A stretch of 64,000 nt of DNA, from contig NZ_JADOBI010000003.1 of assembly GCF_015644585.1 (NCBI RefSeq), forward strand, positions 1-64,000, read 5' to 3'. Of the stretch, positions 22,752 to 30,970 are shown piece after piece; within the stretch, counting starts at the first letter, position 1; the number at the start of each line of letters is the position of its first letter. Source of the stretch: Rahnella laticis. GTDB taxonomy: Bacteria > Pseudomonadota > Gammaproteobacteria > Enterobacterales > Enterobacteriaceae. The notes under the pieces were generated by a model. That model saw nothing but the letters and a program-made list of their open reading frames with translations, was not told the origin of the DNA and searched no databases. Both the position numbers and the translations under genes were made by a program.

Positions 22752-23666
22752 ATGTTATGGTTTAAGAATTTGTTGGTATACCGTTTGAGCCGTGAAGTTT
22801 CGTTATCTGCTGACGAAATGGAAAAACAGCTCAGCGCTTTCACCTTTACCCCGTGCGGCAGCCAGGATATGGCGAAAACCGGCTGGGTTTCACCGATGGG
22901 TTCCCACGGTGGCGACGCGCTGACTCACGTTAACGGCGGTCAGATCCTGATCTGCGCCCGTAAAGAAGAAAAAATCCTGCCTTCTCCGGTCATCAAACAG
23001 GAGTTACAGGCCAAAATCGATCAGCTTGAAGGTGAGCAACACCGTAAGCTGAAGAAAACCGAAAAAGATTCCCTGAAAGACGAAGTGCTGCACAGCCTGA
23101 TGCCGCGCGCATTCAGCCGTTTCAGCCAGACATTCATGTGGATCGACACCGTTAACGGCCTGATCATGGTCGATGCCGCCAGCGCGAAAAAAGCGGAAGA
23201 CATGCTGGCGCTGCTGCGTAAAAGCCTCGGTTCACTGCCGGTTGTGCCATTAACCATGGAAAGCCCGATCGAACTGACGCTCACCGAATGGGTGCGTTCA
23301 GGCCAGACGCCTGCCGGTTTTGCCCTGCAGGATGAAGCCGAACTGAAGGCGATTCTGGAAGAAGGCGGCGTGATCCGCTGTAAGAAACAGGCGCTGGTCA
23401 GCGACGAAATCGCCACGCACATCGAGAATGGCAAACTGGTGACCAAGCTGGCCGTCGACTGGCAGGAACGTATTGCCGTTGTTCTGGCCGACGACGGCAG
23501 CATCAAACGTCTGAAATTCGGCGACGTGATCCGTGACCAGAACGAAGACATCGACCGCGAAGATTTCGCCGGACGTTTCGATGCGGATTTCGTGCTGATG
23601 ACCGGTGAACTGGCGGCGCTGATTCAAAACCTGATTGAGGCTCTGGGCGGCGAAGCACAACGCTAG
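22752..23666 (+). CDS. rdgC: Recombination-associated protein RdgC
   Basis: RdgC, 304 residues, forms a ring-shaped dimer that binds double-stranded DNA without sequence preference and modulates RecA. The start [16 protein letters not shown] was chosen because it matches the family N-terminus; an in-frame ATG 69 bases upstream is poorly supported. Conserved blocks are [26 protein letters not shown] and the C-terminal [30 protein letters not shown]. An ERIC repeat begins one base after its stop codon. Confidence 0.97.
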   Translation: MLWFKNLLVYRLSREVSLSADEMEKQLSAFTFTPCGSQDMAKTGWVSPMGSHGGDALTHVNGGQILICARKEEKILPSPVIKQELQAKIDQLEGEQHRKLKKTEKDSLKDEVLHSLMPRAFSRFSQTFMWIDTVNGLIMVDAASAKKAEDMLALLRKSLGSLPVVPLTMESPIELTLTEWVRSGQTPAGFALQDEAELKAILEEGGVIRCKKQALVSDEIATHIENGKLVTKLAVDWQERIAVVLADDGSIKRLKFGDVIRDQNEDIDREDFAGRFDADFVLMTGELAALIQNLIEALGGEAQR

Positions 23667-23667
23667 T

Positions 23668-23795
23668 TATACCCTTCATCCTTCAAGCTGCCTCCGCGTT
23701 GGCCGCCTTCGCGAACTCCGGTCACATACTGATGTATGCTCCCGGAGGATTCACTCAGTTGCCGCCTTGATGCAACTCGAATGATTTTGGGTATA
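23668..23795. repeat. ERIC (IRU) repeat, full length
   Basis: A 128-base imperfect palindrome bounded by TATACCC and GGGTATA. It contains matches to both classical ERIC primer regions (TGTATGCTCCCGGAGGATTCAC and its partner arm). It will fold into a long hairpin in the rdgC transcript and is non-coding. ERIC elements are short non-autonomous repeats scattered in enterobacterial intergenic DNA. Confidence 0.9.
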
Positions 23796-23810
23796 CGGGG
23801 TTATGAAATA

Positions 23811-23837
23811 AGAAAAGGCGCTCATTGGCGCCTTTTC
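23811..23837. terminator. Bidirectional terminator between rdgC and ppnP
   Basis: AGAAAAGGCGC and GCGCCTTTTCT pair around a short loop, giving T runs in both directions. Confidence 0.85.
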
Positions 23838-23860
23838 TGTTTGTGCTGTGTCTGAATGAT

Positions 23861-24151
23861 TTATTTGGTCAGATACTTGCAGAGATACGACGTGGTTTCG
23901 CCGACCTGCAAATTGAATTCACTTTTACCCGGAATGTAGAAGGTTTCGCCCGGCTTGAAGACCTGCCAGTCCGGGGAACCCGGGATCAGCACTTTCAGCG
24001 AGCCGCTGATGACGGTCATTTCTTCCGGCTTAGCGGTGCCGAAAGTGTATTCGCCGACGGCCATCACGCCAACGCTGGCTGAACCCGTACTGTCGCTGTC
24101 AAAACCAATCGACTTAACTTTCCCGTCAAAATACTCATTATTTTTCAACAT
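23861..24151 (-). CDS. ppnP: Pyrimidine/purine nucleoside phosphorylase (YaiE/PpnP family)
   Basis: A small cupin-fold enzyme of 96 residues that phosphorolyses many nucleosides to base and ribose-1-phosphate. Start [17 protein letters not shown] was chosen by alignment with E. coli YaiE and an AAGGG ribosome binding site. The longer open frame upstream adds 12 residues not found in the family. Family signatures [25 protein letters not shown] and [10 protein letters not shown] are clear. In E. coli this gene is beside aroM, as it is here. Confidence 0.94.
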   Translation of the reverse strand: MLKNNEYFDGKVKSIGFDSDSTGSASVGVMAVGEYTFGTAKPEEMTVISGSLKVLIPGSPDWQVFKPGETFYIPGKSEFNLQVGETTSYLCKYLTK

Positions 24152-24345
24152 AGATTGGCCCTTTGCGATAATTTTCAGAGCCTCCATATTAGGGGCAGAA
24201 ACCTCGTTCTGTCACTGATTATTACCGCTTTATCTGCACCAGACGACACCGCCCGCAAAGCGGCGTCGCTGATTTGATTTTAGCGTCGCACAGTGCCATT
24301 GTGGGTGGCTGTCCGCTCCGCACATGTCCGCTTTACTCCCCAACG

Positions 24346-25023
24346 TCAGACGATCAGTTCCGCCGCCAATTTTGCCATCAGCACGTTCGACAACAGAACC
24401 GGAATGCTGAGATGCTTTTTCAGCAATTCGGCGTGATGCCGCGTGTAACCAATGCAATCAAGTACCACCACTTCCGCACCCTGCTGCGCCAGACGCATCG
24501 CCGCTTCGATAATGGTCTGGTCATCGGAAATATACGGGCTGGCCACCGCAAAGCACGGCGGTTTAGACAGCTTTCGCCATTTGTTCGACTGCTCGACGAT
24601 CTGCTCTTCGATCGGCACGACAATTCCTGCGCGATGCTCGCCGACAATCGCGCCAATCAGCGGAGGGATAATCCGATCAGGCTCGAGCAGAAGCGCATTG
24701 CGGGCGCGCAGCTTTTTAAATTCGCCGGTACACAGCAGTAAAATGGTCATGCAGCCGAGCGCTTCCAGAACGTCGATTTTTTCCTGTAATCCGCGTTCGA
24801 CCCGATGCGCCGCCATGGTGACCTGCGAACCGTCCAGCAAACGCGAAACCAGCACCGCATCGCCTTCCGCAGGCGCATATCGCTGCTCAATTTGCTCCGT
24901 GCTCATTCCGTCCAGCAGGCCCACGTGGGTCACTGATTTGGCCGGCAGATGCGCCATTAGCAGCGGCATAATGTCGCTGCGCGGCGCCTGTCCAATGGTT
25001 AACGTCGCAAAGGTCGTGATCAT
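24346..25023 (-). CDS. aroM: AroM family protein
   Basis: A 225-residue protein with the length and overall sequence of E. coli AroM, whose biochemical function is unknown. The sequence suggests an Asp/Glu-racemase-like alpha/beta fold, with a central C-containing LLLCTGEF near residue 97 and a second motif VVVLDCIGYTRHH near 195. The paired cysteines would suit such a racemase or lyase, but this is inference. It starts five bases after a DUF1177 gene, so it belongs to that operon rather than to aroL as in E. coli. Confidence 0.85.
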   Translation of the reverse strand: MITTFATLTIGQAPRSDIMPLLMAHLPAKSVTHVGLLDGMSTEQIEQRYAPAEGDAVLVSRLLDGSQVTMAAHRVERGLQEKIDVLEALGCMTILLLCTGEFKKLRARNALLLEPDRIIPPLIGAIVGEHRAGIVVPIEEQIVEQSNKWRKLSKPPCFAVASPYISDDQTIIEAAMRLAQQGAEVVVLDCIGYTRHHAELLKKHLSIPVLLSNVLMAKLAAELIV

Positions 25024-25028
25024 AAGGC

Positions 25029-25958
25029 TTACTTCCGGTTTTGCAGGTGGCGCAAGCTTCCGTACAGCGACAACAGGAGTTGATATTCGTCGGCATCAAA
25101 GAAATGGCACGTACCGCGCCCGAATTCTTTTGCGACTTCCACGGCAAACTTCGCCGCCAGGGCGATATCCACTTCATGGCTCGCGCCGGTACCGCAGCCC
25201 GGCACCACAGATTCTGCCGTGATCGCCACACCAACCACCGGAACGTCGGTCGCCGTTGACGGTTGCAAAATGCTGTTAAGGTGATGAACGCCGTTGCCGT
25301 AAGGCGTGATGTCCTGTGTGGTGATGGGGAAAGTGACCGCAGGTTTACCGCTGGTCATCTCCATAATGCGCACCAGATCTTCGGATACACGCAGGATGTA
25401 GCCCTCTTTCACTGTTGGCGAAATGGCGTAACCCTTGTGATTGATAATGCGGTTGCCTTTAGTGGTGTCGATGGAAAGGATCGCGTCCACGCCGTCGACC
25501 ACTTCGTTGTCATTCATGGTCACGTCATCGATCGGCGAATCCATGAAATCCACCGGATCGTGCGGGCGGGTTGGCGCGTTCGGGCAGATGTGGGTAGTAA
25601 TAATGACATCGCCTTCCAGCGTATCGCCTTTTCGCTGCATGTCCGCCAGTTTCAGCGCACAGGTTACTGCAGCAATCGCACCGTCCGCGTCGGACACCAG
25701 ACCAATGCGCGTCGGGCGTGCACCAATCCCGCCCAGACGGCCGATAATCCCCAGCGTCGGTGAAGTGCCGCCGCTGCTTTTTCCTTTGCTGCCGGGCACG
25801 GTAATACGGACGAAATCCGTGCCGCCTTTCGGGCCATCCGCACGGTTTGTGCTGGCGATGACGCCCGGATAACGGGCAAATAAATCCACAACATCCTGAC
25901 CGCTGACGTGTGCGCTATCCATCAGTTCAAATACCGTTAATGTCTGTTGCAAACTCAT
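25029..25958 (-). CDS. DUF1177 domain protein
   Basis: A 309-residue protein recognised as DUF1177. Catalytic function is unknown. It is rich in conserved Asp, His and Gly: GGTDFVRITVPGSKGK, VIITTHICPNAPTRPHDPVDFMDSP, GVDAILSIDTTKGNRI and VVPGCGTGASHEVDIALAAKFA. The Asp/His clusters could bind metal (inference). The ATG was preferred over a GTG one codon upstream because of an AGAGG ribosome binding site eight bases away. It is third in a unit with an IclR regulator, an OPT transporter and AroM. Confidence 0.8.
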   Translation of the reverse strand: MSLQQTLTVFELMDSAHVSGQDVVDLFARYPGVIASTNRADGPKGGTDFVRITVPGSKGKSSGGTSPTLGIIGRLGGIGARPTRIGLVSDADGAIAAVTCALKLADMQRKGDTLEGDVIITTHICPNAPTRPHDPVDFMDSPIDDVTMNDNEVVDGVDAILSIDTTKGNRIINHKGYAISPTVKEGYILRVSEDLVRIMEMTSGKPAVTFPITTQDITPYGNGVHHLNSILQPSTATDVPVVGVAITAESVVPGCGTGASHEVDIALAAKFAVEVAKEFGRGTCHFFDADEYQLLLSLYGSLRHLQNRK

Positions 25959-26091
25959 CACAAAATCCTCTTAAAACTTCGTGACCGGCGCACAGGCGCA
26001 GAAGCCAAAACGGTCACGAACGCTGTTCATCATCGGAACAGTCAGTGTTTAATGCTGGCCAGATAACGGCCCTGGTGTTGGCAATAACGCT

Positions 26092-27669
26092 TTACTTTTT
26101 GGCACTGAAAACCGAGGTGAAGAAGCTGTAAAGTGCATCACCGGCAATGAAACCTGCCGCCAGCACTTCCATTGGCGTACGCCCTTTTTCACCCCAGATA
26201 CGAATAATGATGATGCGCAGTACGATACCGCAGACCACCGCCCAGCCCGCCATCACGCTGTTGATCAGAAGCCCGGTCGCCAGCAGTACGCCGAGCTGGC
26301 GTTTAGGGCCGCCGATCAGCTGAATCAGCGCGCCCGGAATCGCCCAAATCAGCAGGCTGTGGGCAATGCCCGGTTGTGCGCCAGCCTGTATTGTTTTGGC
26401 GTAAACGCGCGCCACCGGCGGCACCAGATCCTGCGCGAAGTAGCCGTAATGGGCGTACCACACCACCGGGATCGCAATGATAAAAGCCAGCAGCGCGGCG
26501 AATAACTGAATGCGACGCCCCGCCAGTTCGGCCCGTAAGTCTTTGCCATAGCCGCGCAGAATGAATCCGGCTTTCAGGTCGAAGCCCATATCGGCAAACG
26601 CCGGGCCGGTCGCGGCGGTAAAACCGGTCAGCACGCAAAGTGCCAGCGGCGGGAAGCCAATCAGAATACCGATAATCAGCGTGATCAGCGCCACGGCAAA
26701 CGCCGGGAACCAGCCGGAATGCATGGCCGCAATGCCGACGATCAGCTCGTGGAAGAAAGCGGCAAAGGCGGCGTAAGCCACGAACGCAATCAGCATGCCG
26801 ACGGACATTTCGCTGTATAAACCCCCGGCCAGCGCCAGCAGTGCAGCAATCGCGATATAGCCGAATGCGCCCAACCCCAGCGCCGTACGCACTTCTTTCG
26901 CCGGCTGGGTAAACGTCGTGCGGGCATCGGCATTTTTGGCGCGAACCACCTGAATCACCTGAATCAGCGAAACCAGCCCCGCGCCAACCATCATGCCGTG
27001 CGGAATGTACAGGGCATTAAGATCCAGCCCGGCCACCGGTTGTGCGTAAGCGCGGATCAGCAATCCGATGCCGAACATACTGAGCGCCCAGATATTACCG
27101 ATGAACGCCGTCCCGAACGCTGCCATCGGAATTTTCAGCATCGCGCCACCGAGCCCGATCACCACACCCGCCACCAGCAACCATGCCTGGCGCCCGCCGT
27201 TATCGCCGGCTTTGATCGCTTCCGCCGCTGCCACGCCCGGAGGCCAGGCGTTACTGGCCGGGAAAACTTTGGTATCGAAGAGACGGTAAAGCAGATAGGC
27301 GTCGAGCAGCATCGCGGCCGCCACACCGATAAACATCGGCATAATCAGCTGCGGCTGCCCGAGAACATAAGGCACGGCAATCGGCATCAGCAGGCTGTTT
27401 GCTGCGCCAAAAGTTGCGGAAGAAATGACGGTTTGCGCCAGATTCTGGGTGTGGATTGAACGGTAGCGCTGAAAAGCCTGCATCGGAATGCGGGCCAGCA
27501 GCATGGCAAACAGCGCGCCGATAATAGAAGTATTAGGCGTAACGCCTAACGTTGTTATTAACTGAACCCCGATGATAGCGCCTAAAATAGACAGAATAAT
27601 CATCACGATGAGCGTGCCAATATCCTTTAGCGGATTTTCCTTATTATCTTTTGCAGGTTGGTCTGACAT
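26092..27669 (-). CDS. OPT family transporter
   Basis: A 525-residue inner-membrane protein with about 14 hydrophobic segments. It belongs to the oligopeptide transporter (OPT/YSL) superfamily; the AWPPGVAAAEAIKAGD motif near residue 145 resembles the conserved OPT loop. Members carry small peptides or metal chelates; the substrate here is unknown. The start MSDQPAKDNKENP has an AGGGG ribosome binding site 6-8 bases upstream, unlike the frame extension before it. It is preceded by an IclR-type gene and followed by DUF1177 and aroM on the same strand. Confidence 0.85.
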   Translation of the reverse strand: MSDQPAKDNKENPLKDIGTLIVMIILSILGAIIGVQLITTLGVTPNTSIIGALFAMLLARIPMQAFQRYRSIHTQNLAQTVISSATFGAANSLLMPIAVPYVLGQPQLIMPMFIGVAAAMLLDAYLLYRLFDTKVFPASNAWPPGVAAAEAIKAGDNGGRQAWLLVAGVVIGLGGAMLKIPMAAFGTAFIGNIWALSMFGIGLLIRAYAQPVAGLDLNALYIPHGMMVGAGLVSLIQVIQVVRAKNADARTTFTQPAKEVRTALGLGAFGYIAIAALLALAGGLYSEMSVGMLIAFVAYAAFAAFFHELIVGIAAMHSGWFPAFAVALITLIIGILIGFPPLALCVLTGFTAATGPAFADMGFDLKAGFILRGYGKDLRAELAGRRIQLFAALLAFIIAIPVVWYAHYGYFAQDLVPPVARVYAKTIQAGAQPGIAHSLLIWAIPGALIQLIGGPKRQLGVLLATGLLINSVMAGWAVVCGIVLRIIIIRIWGEKGRTPMEVLAAGFIAGDALYSFFTSVFSAKK

Positions 27670-27742
27670 AAGGCCCCTGGTGTTGGCTAAAAATGAATAA
27701 AACAAATAATCCGGGTCCGTTACTGGTCATTGCGATGAAAAA

Positions 27743-28507
27743 TCATTGCCAGTACTCATCACCCAATTTTTCGGCGATTTGCCGGGTTACAGCAATCAGT
27801 CCTTCTTTTATGCCTTCCGGAATATTTTTTCCCCGTTCGGGAGAAGGGAAAGACAAACAAAGTCCTACCGTTTCATTTCGGTGTTTATTAAAAATACTGG
27901 TCGCTAAAGAACTGATGCCCTGAAGCGTTTCATTATTGGCAAACGATAATCCTGTCTGCCGGACTTCCGCCAGCCTGGCCAAAAGAAGATCCATATTTGC
28001 GGGGGAATTGACGGAGTTAACCTGATATTCCCCGTTAAAACGCTGAACCACGTCTTCGTCGCTAAAGCGCGCGAGGATCGCACGGCCAATGGCGGTCTCA
28101 TGCGCGGGCAGCAGGCTTCCGGCGGGCGTCACCACTTGTAAATAGGTTCTGCCGGGGAACATCCGCATGACCATAATGTCGCGCCCTTCCAGCATCGACA
28201 CATAGCCCGTGCATTGCGTCAGCTGACTCAGCTGCGTCATATACGGTGAAACGGAATCCACGAGCGGCGCAGATAAATAATGGCTGGAGACTGCCAGCAA
28301 TAATTTTCCGATCCGGTATAAGCGGCTGTCCTGATCGCGTTCCAGCAGCCCCTGCGTTTCCATCGTCATCAGTAAACGTGAAACGGTGCTTTTCGGTAAT
28401 TTTAAATTTTCGACCACATCACTGAATGACAAGCCGGGATGTCCCTGCCGGATCCCCTGGGTTGAAAATAACTTCAGCACCGCAGCCGCATTTTCTAAAG
28501 TGGTCAT
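27743..28507 (-). CDS. IclR family transcriptional regulator
   Basis: A 254-residue regulator with an N-terminal winged helix (about residues 5-65; LKLPKSTVSRLLMTMETQGLLERD is the recognition part) and a C-terminal IclR effector-binding domain (about 75-250). It lies 73 bases upstream of the OPT transporter on the same strand. It is therefore probably the first gene of that operon and its likely local regulator. No clear ribosome binding site precedes the ATG. The effector is unknown. Confidence 0.88.
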   Translation of the reverse strand: MTTLENAAAVLKLFSTQGIRQGHPGLSFSDVVENLKLPKSTVSRLLMTMETQGLLERDQDSRLYRIGKLLLAVSSHYLSAPLVDSVSPYMTQLSQLTQCTGYVSMLEGRDIMVMRMFPGRTYLQVVTPAGSLLPAHETAIGRAILARFSDEDVVQRFNGEYQVNSVNSPANMDLLLARLAEVRQTGLSFANNETLQGISSLATSIFNKHRNETVGLCLSFPSPERGKNIPEGIKEGLIAVTRQIAEKLGDEYWQ

Positions 28508-28727
28508 AAAGGAGTAAGTTCCGGTATATGGAACAGGGTTCCTGTTAAGTTAAATAAAAACTAAAGCTGATACGTGTCAGCGTCAAGACGTTTATTTAAC
28601 CGCCAGAAGAAGACAGATAAATGAATATGCTTAAAGAAATTCCTAAAGCAATCGAAAGGCGAGGAGAGGGAAATGAATGCCGAGTATTTATGAAGTGAAC
28701 GATGTAAAACTCAGCAGATTATTTTGA
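28508..28727. other. AT-rich intergenic region upstream of the iclR-type gene
   Basis: About 220 bases with no credible coding frame. It must hold the promoter of the IclR/OPT/DUF1177/AroM unit. No clear palindromic operator was found by eye. Confidence 0.4.
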
Positions 28728-28847
28728 TTAAATATTACGCAAAATATACAGCGCGATAGAAGCTTCGACCAGAATGATCGTGATCGACCAGATTGCGGGC
28801 ATGGCTTTACTGTGCTGGTTAAAGAAAGACATCAGGGGTTTCATCAT
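28728..28847 (-). CDS. Possible small membrane protein (39 residues)
   Basis: A short frame, MMKPLMSFFNQHSKAMP followed by a hydrophobic stretch AIWSITIILVEASIALYIL and a C-terminal RNI. It looks like a single-helix membrane peptide with a basic N-terminal side. A weak ribosome binding site (CGGAC) precedes the first ATG; a second ATG follows directly. A candidate promoter lies about 70-90 bases upstream. It occupies the position after aroL where E. coli has yaiA, but is not similar to YaiA. No known family was recognised. Confidence 0.45.
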   Translation of the reverse strand: MMKPLMSFFNQHSKAMPAIWSITIILVEASIALYILRNI

Positions 28848-28907
28848 CGGGTCCGTTATGGGTTTTCAGCGTCACGGCGCTGCGTCTAAGTAATCACCTG
28901 AGTTATT

Positions 28908-28936
28908 AGTTTACGCCCGGTCATACACTAGTACAA
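28908..28936 (-). promoter_or_regulatory. Possible promoter of the 39-residue frame with a TrpR-like half-site
   Basis: On the minus strand TTGTAC and TAAACT are 17 bases apart. The -35 side overlaps GTACTAGTGTA, which matches one half of the TrpR operator. It is only a half-site, so regulation by TrpR is uncertain. Confidence 0.25.
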
Positions 28937-29007
28937 TACTTAGGCGACTGTGATCCCCGTCACGAGAAATGGCCCGTTTTGTTTACAGTTTAACGCCGGA
29001 TTTCAGG

Positions 29008-29035
29008 CAAAAAAAACGGGCCTCAGAGGGCCCGT
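29008..29035 (-). terminator. Terminator after aroL
   Basis: ACGGGCCC and GGCCCGT pair on the minus strand and are followed by eight T residues, about 30 bases past the aroL stop. Confidence 0.85.
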
Positions 29036-29063
29036 CATGATGACGTTTTACCGCGAATGGCGC

Positions 29064-29588
29064 TTAGCGCGCCACCGGCAACGCCAGTGCATCCATAACA
29101 GAATTCACGACCAGCGCAGGATCCTGCGTACCATCTACCACGTGGTGAGCGGCTTCCTGATACAACGCTTCGCGTTCGTTCAGCACCTGCATCATTTCTT
29201 CGGTGATAGGCCTGCCGGTCAGCGTCGGGCGCTGATCTTCCTGCGGGGCATCTTCCAGACGATTTGCCAGCGTTGATGCCGGTGAACGCAGATAAATAAC
29301 CGTTCCGGCTTCGCGCATAAAATCACGGTTCTCCTGCGCCAGCACCGCGCCGCCGCCGGTCGCGACCACGGTCAGCGGTGAGCATACCGCTTTCAGGGCT
29401 TCGGTTTCACGGCGACGGAACCCCTCCCAGCCTTCACGGTCGACAATATCCGCCACGCTGAGGCCTGAGGTGCGTAACAGGTACAGATCGGTATCGACAA
29501 ATTTGTAGCCCAGCGCTTTTGCAAGCTCACTGCCAACTGTCGTTTTACCCGCGCCACGCGCGCCTACCATGAAAATGGGTTGTGTCAT
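29064..29588 (-). CDS. aroL: Shikimate kinase II
   Basis: Phosphorylates shikimate with ATP in aromatic amino acid synthesis. It is 174 residues, the same as E. coli AroL. Walker A is [11 protein letters not shown] (residues 8-18), the shikimate-binding VDTDLYL and GFRRRET segments follow, then ATGGGAVL near residue 76 and the lid [12 protein letters not shown] near 120. It resembles AroL more than AroK. A TrpR-type operator overlaps its likely promoter. Confidence 0.96.
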   Translation of the reverse strand: MTQPIFMVGARGAGKTTVGSELAKALGYKFVDTDLYLLRTSGLSVADIVDREGWEGFRRRETEALKAVCSPLTVVATGGGAVLAQENRDFMREAGTVIYLRSPASTLANRLEDAPQEDQRPTLTGRPITEEMMQVLNEREALYQEAAHHVVDGTQDPALVVNSVMDALALPVAR

Positions 29589-29695
29589 TACCGCTATCCT
29601 TTATTCCCCGAAAGTCCCGTATCTCACCTGATGAAAATCCATCATCAATATGAAGTCTTTGTCGCAAAAAGTGGTCTGATGTACTGGTTTGCGCT

Positions 29696-29713
29696 GTACT
29701 CGCGAGATAGTAC
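29696..29713. promoter_or_regulatory. Candidate TrpR operator of aroL
   Basis: GTACT-N8-AGTAC is an exact match to the outer halves of the 18-base trp operator. It overlaps a possible -10 (TACTAT) that has CTGCCA 17 bases upstream on the minus strand. E. coli aroL is known to be repressed by TrpR and TyrR; no clear TyrR box was seen here. Confidence 0.6.
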
Positions 29714-29716
29714 AAC

Positions 29717-29761
29717 AAAAAAGCCTCACTGGCAGATTTTTGTCACCTGCCGGTGAAGCTT
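29717..29761 (-). terminator. Terminator after the PmtA-like gene
   Basis: A 15-base imperfect stem (AAGCTTCACCGGCAG with CTGCCAGTGAGGCTT) is followed on the minus strand by TTTTGTTG. It separates the methyltransferase gene from the aroL promoter. Confidence 0.75.
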
Positions 29762-29864
29762 CTGTAGCGTTTTATTTACGCCATTCAGGGCATCATACTG
29801 AAAAATCCTTGTAGCGCAATGCCCTGCAAACCGCCCAGACAGCAAGAATGTCTAAGTGGCTGTA

Positions 29865-30443
29865 TCAGCGGGGTTTACAGATATACACAATGGCCGGGGG
29901 AAAATTCTTCACCACGCGGATTTTTTTCCAGGTGAAATAGCGCGACAGCAGTTTCTCAGACATCTGGCTGTACTGAAACAGGACCAGCACGCCGTCTTTG
30001 CTTTTCAGCTGCTGCTGCGTTTTTTGCAAAATCTTCATGCTGGTTCGCAGCGGCATCGACAACAGCGGCAGGCATGAAAATACCGCGTCGTAATCCGTGC
30101 TCATGTGCTCGGCAGAATGCGCCATCACCTGCAAGCGCCGGTCTTCCATCTGATTAAGCTTACGGACAAACGCGGGCTGGATTTCAAACGCTTCCAGCTT
30201 CGCATCTGCGCGCATGCGGCTGAGGATCCGCCGGGTCAGCACGCCATCTGCGGCGCCCAGCTCTGCGATATCCAGCGATGTCGTCCAGTCAATCTGGCTC
30301 AGCATCGCATGGCACAACCATGGCGAGGATGGCATCAGCGTCCCCATCGTCCGTGGTGAGGTAATAAAATTCTGCAGATAAAAAAACTGGTTCTGAAGCG
30401 AAAGCCCGGTGTTCTTAATTGTCATTCTTGCGGCATTTAACAT
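29865..30443 (-). CDS. PmtA-like phospholipid N-methyltransferase family protein
   Basis: A 192-residue class I SAM-dependent methyltransferase. The N-terminal FFYLQNFITSPRTMGTLMPSSPWLCHAML is characteristic of bacterial phospholipid N-methyltransferases that turn phosphatidylethanolamine into methylated forms. The SAM-binding motif is IAELGAADGVLTRRIL near residue 60, and a hydrophobic SCLPLLSMPLR segment follows. A strong AGGAGG ribosome binding site precedes the ATG. Some family members are not phospholipid enzymes, so the substrate is inferred. It is monocistronic. A PmrA/BasR-like box lies upstream. Confidence 0.75.
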   Translation of the reverse strand: MLNAARMTIKNTGLSLQNQFFYLQNFITSPRTMGTLMPSSPWLCHAMLSQIDWTTSLDIAELGAADGVLTRRILSRMRADAKLEAFEIQPAFVRKLNQMEDRRLQVMAHSAEHMSTDYDAVFSCLPLLSMPLRTSMKILQKTQQQLKSKDGVLVLFQYSQMSEKLLSRYFTWKKIRVVKNFPPAIVYICKPR

Positions 30444-30488
30444 ATTAACTCCTCCTGAGGAATCAGACCCCCATTAAGCCGAAAAATT

Positions 30489-30505
30489 CTTAAGAAATGA
30501 TTAAT
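30489..30505. promoter_or_regulatory. Possible PmrA/BasR box upstream of the PmtA-like gene
   Basis: On the minus strand ATTAAT-N5-CTTAAG fits the PmrA consensus of two YTTAAK half-sites 5 bases apart at 11 of 12 positions. A further CTTAAT follows 10 bases on. The area is AT-rich, so chance similarity is possible. Confidence 0.3.
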
Positions 30506-30601
30506 AAGGGGAATAAACGTCAGAAAGATTTAACTCAGAAAATTCACATGGGATGATTCTCAAAAATTACCGGAAATATCAGAGGTGGCACAAATAATAA
30601 A

Positions 30602-30629
30602 AAGGCCAATGTCAGGTGACATTGGCCTT
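30602..30629 (-). terminator. Terminator after the DUF1471 gene
   Basis: A perfect 13-base stem AAGGCCAATGTCA / TGACATTGGCCTT with a 2-base loop is followed on the minus strand by TTTTATTATT. Confidence 0.85.
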
Positions 30630-30694
30630 CTCACACTTATTGACTCAATAACGTCTTAATAAAAAGTTTTCGTTATCAGCCGATAATTTTAATC

Positions 30695-30970
30695 TTATTT
30701 ATACAGCTCAACGTTTGCACGGGTCAGGCTGGAATCACCGGGAGTACCGGCACCGACTACGCGGTAATGTGTCGCGCCTTTATCGCTGGCGATTTGGTTC
30801 AGCTGGTCATGCAGGCTGCCAGGGACTGTGCTTGATGCACTCACTGAAACCATACCCAGTGACTGGTAGTTACCACTTTGCGCCTGCATTTCAGAAATAG
30901 GCGTTGCGGCAAGTGCTGAGAATGAAGCGACGGTAATTACAGCTGCAGTGAACATAGGTAAGAGTTTCAT
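30695..30970 (-). CDS. DUF1471 (YdgH/BhsA/McbA-like) periplasmic protein
   Basis: A 91-residue exported protein. The signal peptide MKLLPMFTAAVITVASFSALAA is followed by one DUF1471 domain, with the family ending GATHYRVVGAGTPGDSSLTRANVELYK. The ATG with an AAAGG ribosome binding site eight bases away was preferred to a GTG three codons upstream. Relatives are linked to stress resistance, biofilm and outer-membrane permeability, but the specific role here is unknown. Confidence 0.88.
   Translation of the reverse strand: MKLLPMFTAAVITVASFSALAATPISEMQAQSGNYQSLGMVSVSASSTVPGSLHDQLNQIASDKGATHYRVVGAGTPGDSSLTRANVELYK

Noticed and set aside
24242-24270. GC-rich imperfect hairpin between aroM and ppnP
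   Set aside because: Stem is imperfect and no T run follows on the minus strand, so it was not called a terminator.
28910-28932. Plus-strand promoter-like sequence TTTACG...TACAAT, possibly an antisense RNA to aroL
   Set aside because: Spacing is 16 bases and no plus-strand terminator follows; the same bases are better explained as the minus-strand promoter.
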